Of a DNA stretch of 15,392 nt, positions 13,060 to 15,392 are shown one piece after another. Within the stretch, counting starts at the first letter, position 1, and every line of letters starts with the position of its first letter. This DNA comes from Cyanobacteria bacterium UBA11153 (GTDB lineage: Bacteria; Cyanobacteriota; Cyanobacteriia; Cyanobacteriales; Coleofasciculaceae), in contig DOIX01000437.1 of the NCBI GenBank assembly GCA_003511885.1, positions 22,819-38,210 on the forward strand, given 5' to 3'. The notes under the pieces were generated by a model, which had not been told where the DNA came from, ran no database searches, and saw nothing but the letters and a program-made list of their open reading frames with translations. A program made the position numbers and the translations under genes.

Positions 13060-15189
13060 ATGAAGTATATTTCTTCCCAAATATGTCTGGCTATTTTAGC
13101 CTGTGTAGCAGTAGTTATTGCCCACGGAGTCTTGCCCAGTCTTGTCACTGCGGCAATTCCTGGCTCTGGGGAATTATTTTATATGTATTTTCAGGACCAG
13201 ATTCCGTTAGAGTTAAGAGATGATGCGATCGCAGTTTCACCGAAATTGCCGAGAAACCCTACTGATACTCCTTTCTATCTCCAAATTCGGGAAGATTTAC
13301 AGGAAGGGAATCATCGTTGCTCTGATTTGGAGTTAAATGTCAAACCAGTCAGAGGAAAAGACTTTGCTTTGGTGAGTTTGGTTTTCCCAACTCTATCTCG
13401 GCTGGAGAGACTTCGCCAATGTCTTGATGCTCGCAAGGATGTGGCAGAGATATTTCCTATACTCAAGCGCCGCAATCGCGATGAGTTGATTCTCCTCCCT
13501 AATGAAATTATTATTAGCTTTAAACCGGGCTTGTCTCAAGAGGATATCCGATTTTTTTTAGCGGTTTATAATTTAAAGATGATCCGGAAACTTCGTTTAG
13601 ATGGCGATTGCTATCTGGTGGCGTTAAATTTTTCTCTAGATACAGCTAATCTGGTGGATTTAACTAAGTCTGATAGTCATAATTCTGGTTTTACTTATAA
13701 ATCCAACTATTCATTTTCTGGAAATTTTCGCTACCTCCGTATTTTAGATATTGCAAATCAAATTAACCAAGCATCTCAAATCGAATATGGTGTACCTAAC
13801 TTAATTACTTTGCCTTACCGCTATATAAGTTTACAGGGTAATAAAAAAAAATATAGAAAATCAACCAATAAGTTGAACAATACTTTGCCAGAAGATGGCG
13901 AGACTGGCAAAAGGGTAAATGAACATAACTTTATTACTCAATTATTTACCAAAACAGACAACGAGCGCAAATCTGCCATTGCATCCACTGCCCTACGCCC
14001 TTGGCAATGGTATCTCAATAGTAGTCCTTTAATTACCTGCTTATCAAAGCCAGCGATATTTGAAGATTGTTTAAAACAAACTGTTTCCCCAGAGCCATCC
14101 TCACCTATTCGTACCGATATTCGCGCCTTAGAAGCTTGGCGAGAAGGAGGGAAAGGAGATGGAGTAGTAGTAGCAGTAATAGATAGCTTAATTCAGTGGA
14201 ATCATCCTGATTTACAAGGAAATATATATACAACAAATAATCCCCAACCTAACTTATATCCAGGGGAAACTCACGGCTGGGATTTTATCGAAGAAGACGC
14301 AGAAACATTAATTAGCGAAGCAGAAAAGCACGAATTACAACAGCGACTCAAACATACCTCTCCCTGGAATTCAGAAAGTATCTTAATCAATGCCTTTCAC
14401 GGTACATTAGTCACGGGAATAATTGCGGCTCATTCAGCCAATCCTGATGGATTAATGGGTGTTGCCCCTAATGCGACCATTTTACCAGTCCGGGCAGCAG
14501 ATTTAGAAGGAGTACTAGATTTAGTCGATGAAGCAGAAGCGATCGCGTTTTCTGGAAGTCGCGGTGCTGATATCATTAATATGAGTTTTGGTGGAGATCC
14601 ACCCCATCCTCTGGTCAAAACTGCGATCGCGCAAGCAATGGCAAATAATCCTCATCTGGTTTTTGTGGCTTCGGCTGGTAACGATTACTCTACTGAGGAA
14701 TCCTATCCCGCTGCATACCAAGATGTTGTCACTGTGGGAGCAACTACGATTGCTGGCAATCGGGCTTGGTATAGTAATTATGGCTATTGGCTGGATGTTG
14801 TAGCACCAGGAGGCGATACATCATCTCCTAATATTTATGGCGGCATTTTGACTACAGGCGGCACTTGGCAGGAGGATTTTTGGGAGGGTATCCCCAAGTT
14901 ATATCCTGAACAATATTATGCCTTCGATCCTCAAGGAAAATATATGTGGGTGCAAGGTACGTCTTTTTCTGCACCTGTGGTATCGGGAGTTTTGGCTTTG
15001 ATGGCAGAGGCTAATGGGGCACATCGCCTCAGTAGCAATCAGTTGGTTGATATTCTCAAGGAAACTGCCAGTTACGATTATCTCACTCTTGACAATTCAG
15101 AAAATAGCGATTATCCCTATCAGTTTGGTAGTGGGCTAGTTAATGGAGAAGCGGCAGTGAAAAGGATTAAAGAAATTTATCGCAGTTGA
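13060..15189 (+). CDS. Secreted S8 (subtilisin-like) serine protease with long prodomain
   Basis: This 709-residue exported protease begins with a signal peptide (hydrophobic core about 8-31, possible cut after VTAA). A first pro-region follows (41-140; YMYFQDQIPLELRDDAIAV), then a second (146-190; NEIIISFKPGLSQEDI) with the FKPG-type fold found in cyanobacterial S8 propeptides. A polar, Lys/Asn/Ser-rich linker spans about 200-310. The catalytic domain (about 350-705) has the triad Asp375 (VAVIDSLIQ), His447 (FHGTLVTGI) and Ser635 (GTSFSAP), plus the oxyanion Asn541 (ASAGND). The usual DTG/DSG around the Asp reads DSL. An insert of about 60 residues rich in Glu and Lys separates Asp and His. 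The ATG lacks a good Shine-Dalgarno sequence. It is probably monocistronic and is followed at once by a repeat element. The substrate is unknown. Confidence 0.95.
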   Translation: MKYISSQICLAILACVAVVIAHGVLPSLVTAAIPGSGELFYMYFQDQIPLELRDDAIAVSPKLPRNPTDTPFYLQIREDLQEGNHRCSDLELNVKPVRGKDFALVSLVFPTLSRLERLRQCLDARKDVAEIFPILKRRNRDELILLPNEIIISFKPGLSQEDIRFFLAVYNLKMIRKLRLDGDCYLVALNFSLDTANLVDLTKSDSHNSGFTYKSNYSFSGNFRYLRILDIANQINQASQIEYGVPNLITLPYRYISLQGNKKKYRKSTNKLNNTLPEDGETGKRVNEHNFITQLFTKTDNERKSAIASTALRPWQWYLNSSPLITCLSKPAIFEDCLKQTVSPEPSSPIRTDIRALEAWREGGKGDGVVVAVIDSLIQWNHPDLQGNIYTTNNPQPNLYPGETHGWDFIEEDAETLISEAEKHELQQRLKHTSPWNSESILINAFHGTLVTGIIAAHSANPDGLMGVAPNATILPVRAADLEGVLDLVDEAEAIAFSGSRGADIINMSFGGDPPHPLVKTAIAQAMANNPHLVFVASAGNDYSTEESYPAAYQDVVTVGATTIAGNRAWYSNYGYWLDVVAPGGDTSSPNIYGGILTTGGTWQEDFWEGIPKLYPEQYYAFDPQGKYMWVQGTSFSAPVVSGVLALMAEANGAHRLSSNQLVDILKETASYDYLTLDNSENSDYPYQFGSGLVNGEAAVKRIKEIYRS

Positions 15190-15193
15190 GAGT

Positions 15194-15320
15194 TAGGGCT
15201 TGCTGTATAAAGTTGAAACCTTTACGGCAATGCCGCTTCAAGCGCTTGAGCAGTTAGGGAAAAGTACCACGAATAAGAGTTACACCCCTCAAAACTCATA
15301 CACTTATTCAGCAAACCCTA
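15194..15320. mobile_element. MITE-like element of about 127 bp
   Basis: The ends are near-perfect inverted repeats: TAGGGCTTGCTGTATAA at 15194-15210 and, on the other strand, TAGGGTTTGCTGAATAA (15320-15304), 15 of 17 matching. The interior has no reading frame but has small hairpins (CGGCAATGCCG, CAAGCGCTTG). Size and structure fit a non-autonomous element moved by an IS transposase elsewhere. I cannot name the parent family. It starts 5 bases after the protease stop codon. Confidence 0.55.
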
Positions 15321-15341
15321 TTTAGGGTTTGCTGAATAAGT
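15302..15341. repeat. Perfect 19-bp inverted repeat
   Basis: ACTTATTCAGCAAACCCTA (15302-15320) is followed by TT and then its exact reverse complement (15323-15341). The left arm is the right end of the MITE-like element, and the right arm is a second copy of the same terminus facing away. The RNA would form a strong hairpin and may also end the protease transcript, though only a short CTTTT follows. Confidence 0.85.
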
Positions 15342-15392
15342 CTTTTGGTGAGGGTGGGGTGTGGGTTTTTTGGTGTGGGGTGTAGGGGTTTG

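Noticed and set aside
14430..14803. Three frames on both strands within the protease gene
   Set aside because: They lie in the conserved catalytic region of the S8 gene and are out-of-phase shadows.

Overview
The window looks like a cyanobacterial chromosome. The octamer GCGATCGC (HIP1) occurs at least ten times, short tandemly repeated heptamers lie between genes, and the protein set (a fused STAS and sugar-transferase protein, a cyanobacterial-type Wzc, an S8 protease with a long prodomain) fits that phylum. The repeat types suggest a filamentous or colonial, mucilage-forming species, but I cannot name the genus.

Positions 1-9002 hold an exopolysaccharide locus read entirely on the minus strand. 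In order of transcription it contains: a family 2 glycosyltransferase (9002-7986); a gap of about 600 bases with a good sigma-70 promoter and a long leader; a STAS domain fused to a phosphoglycosyl transferase with an intact active site (7388-6396); a membrane-bound family 2 glycosyltransferase (6276-4921); an Alg14/PssD-like and an Alg13/PssE-like subunit that overlap (4702-4133 and 4158-3673); a second STAS-transferase fusion with a damaged active site (3645-2683); and a Wzc-type chain-length and tyrosine-kinase protein (2600-324). Together they could load the first sugar on the lipid carrier, extend it and control chain length. No flippase, polymerase or outer-membrane exporter is in the window. 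The most interesting point is the paralogous pair of fusions: one looks active, while the other keeps its STAS phospho-switch motif but has lost the catalytic Asp-Glu pair.

Positions 9003-12413 hold unrelated minus-strand genes separated by repeat-rich gaps: a universal stress protein, an aspartate-type aminotransferase, and a small ribbon-helix-helix protein whose 3' end runs into what looks like a worn IS200/IS605-type end.

Positions 12414-15392 hold two plus-strand genes, a small J-domain protein and a secreted S8 subtilase. These are followed by a short element with terminal inverted repeats (MITE-like) and a perfect 19-bp inverted repeat at its outer edge.
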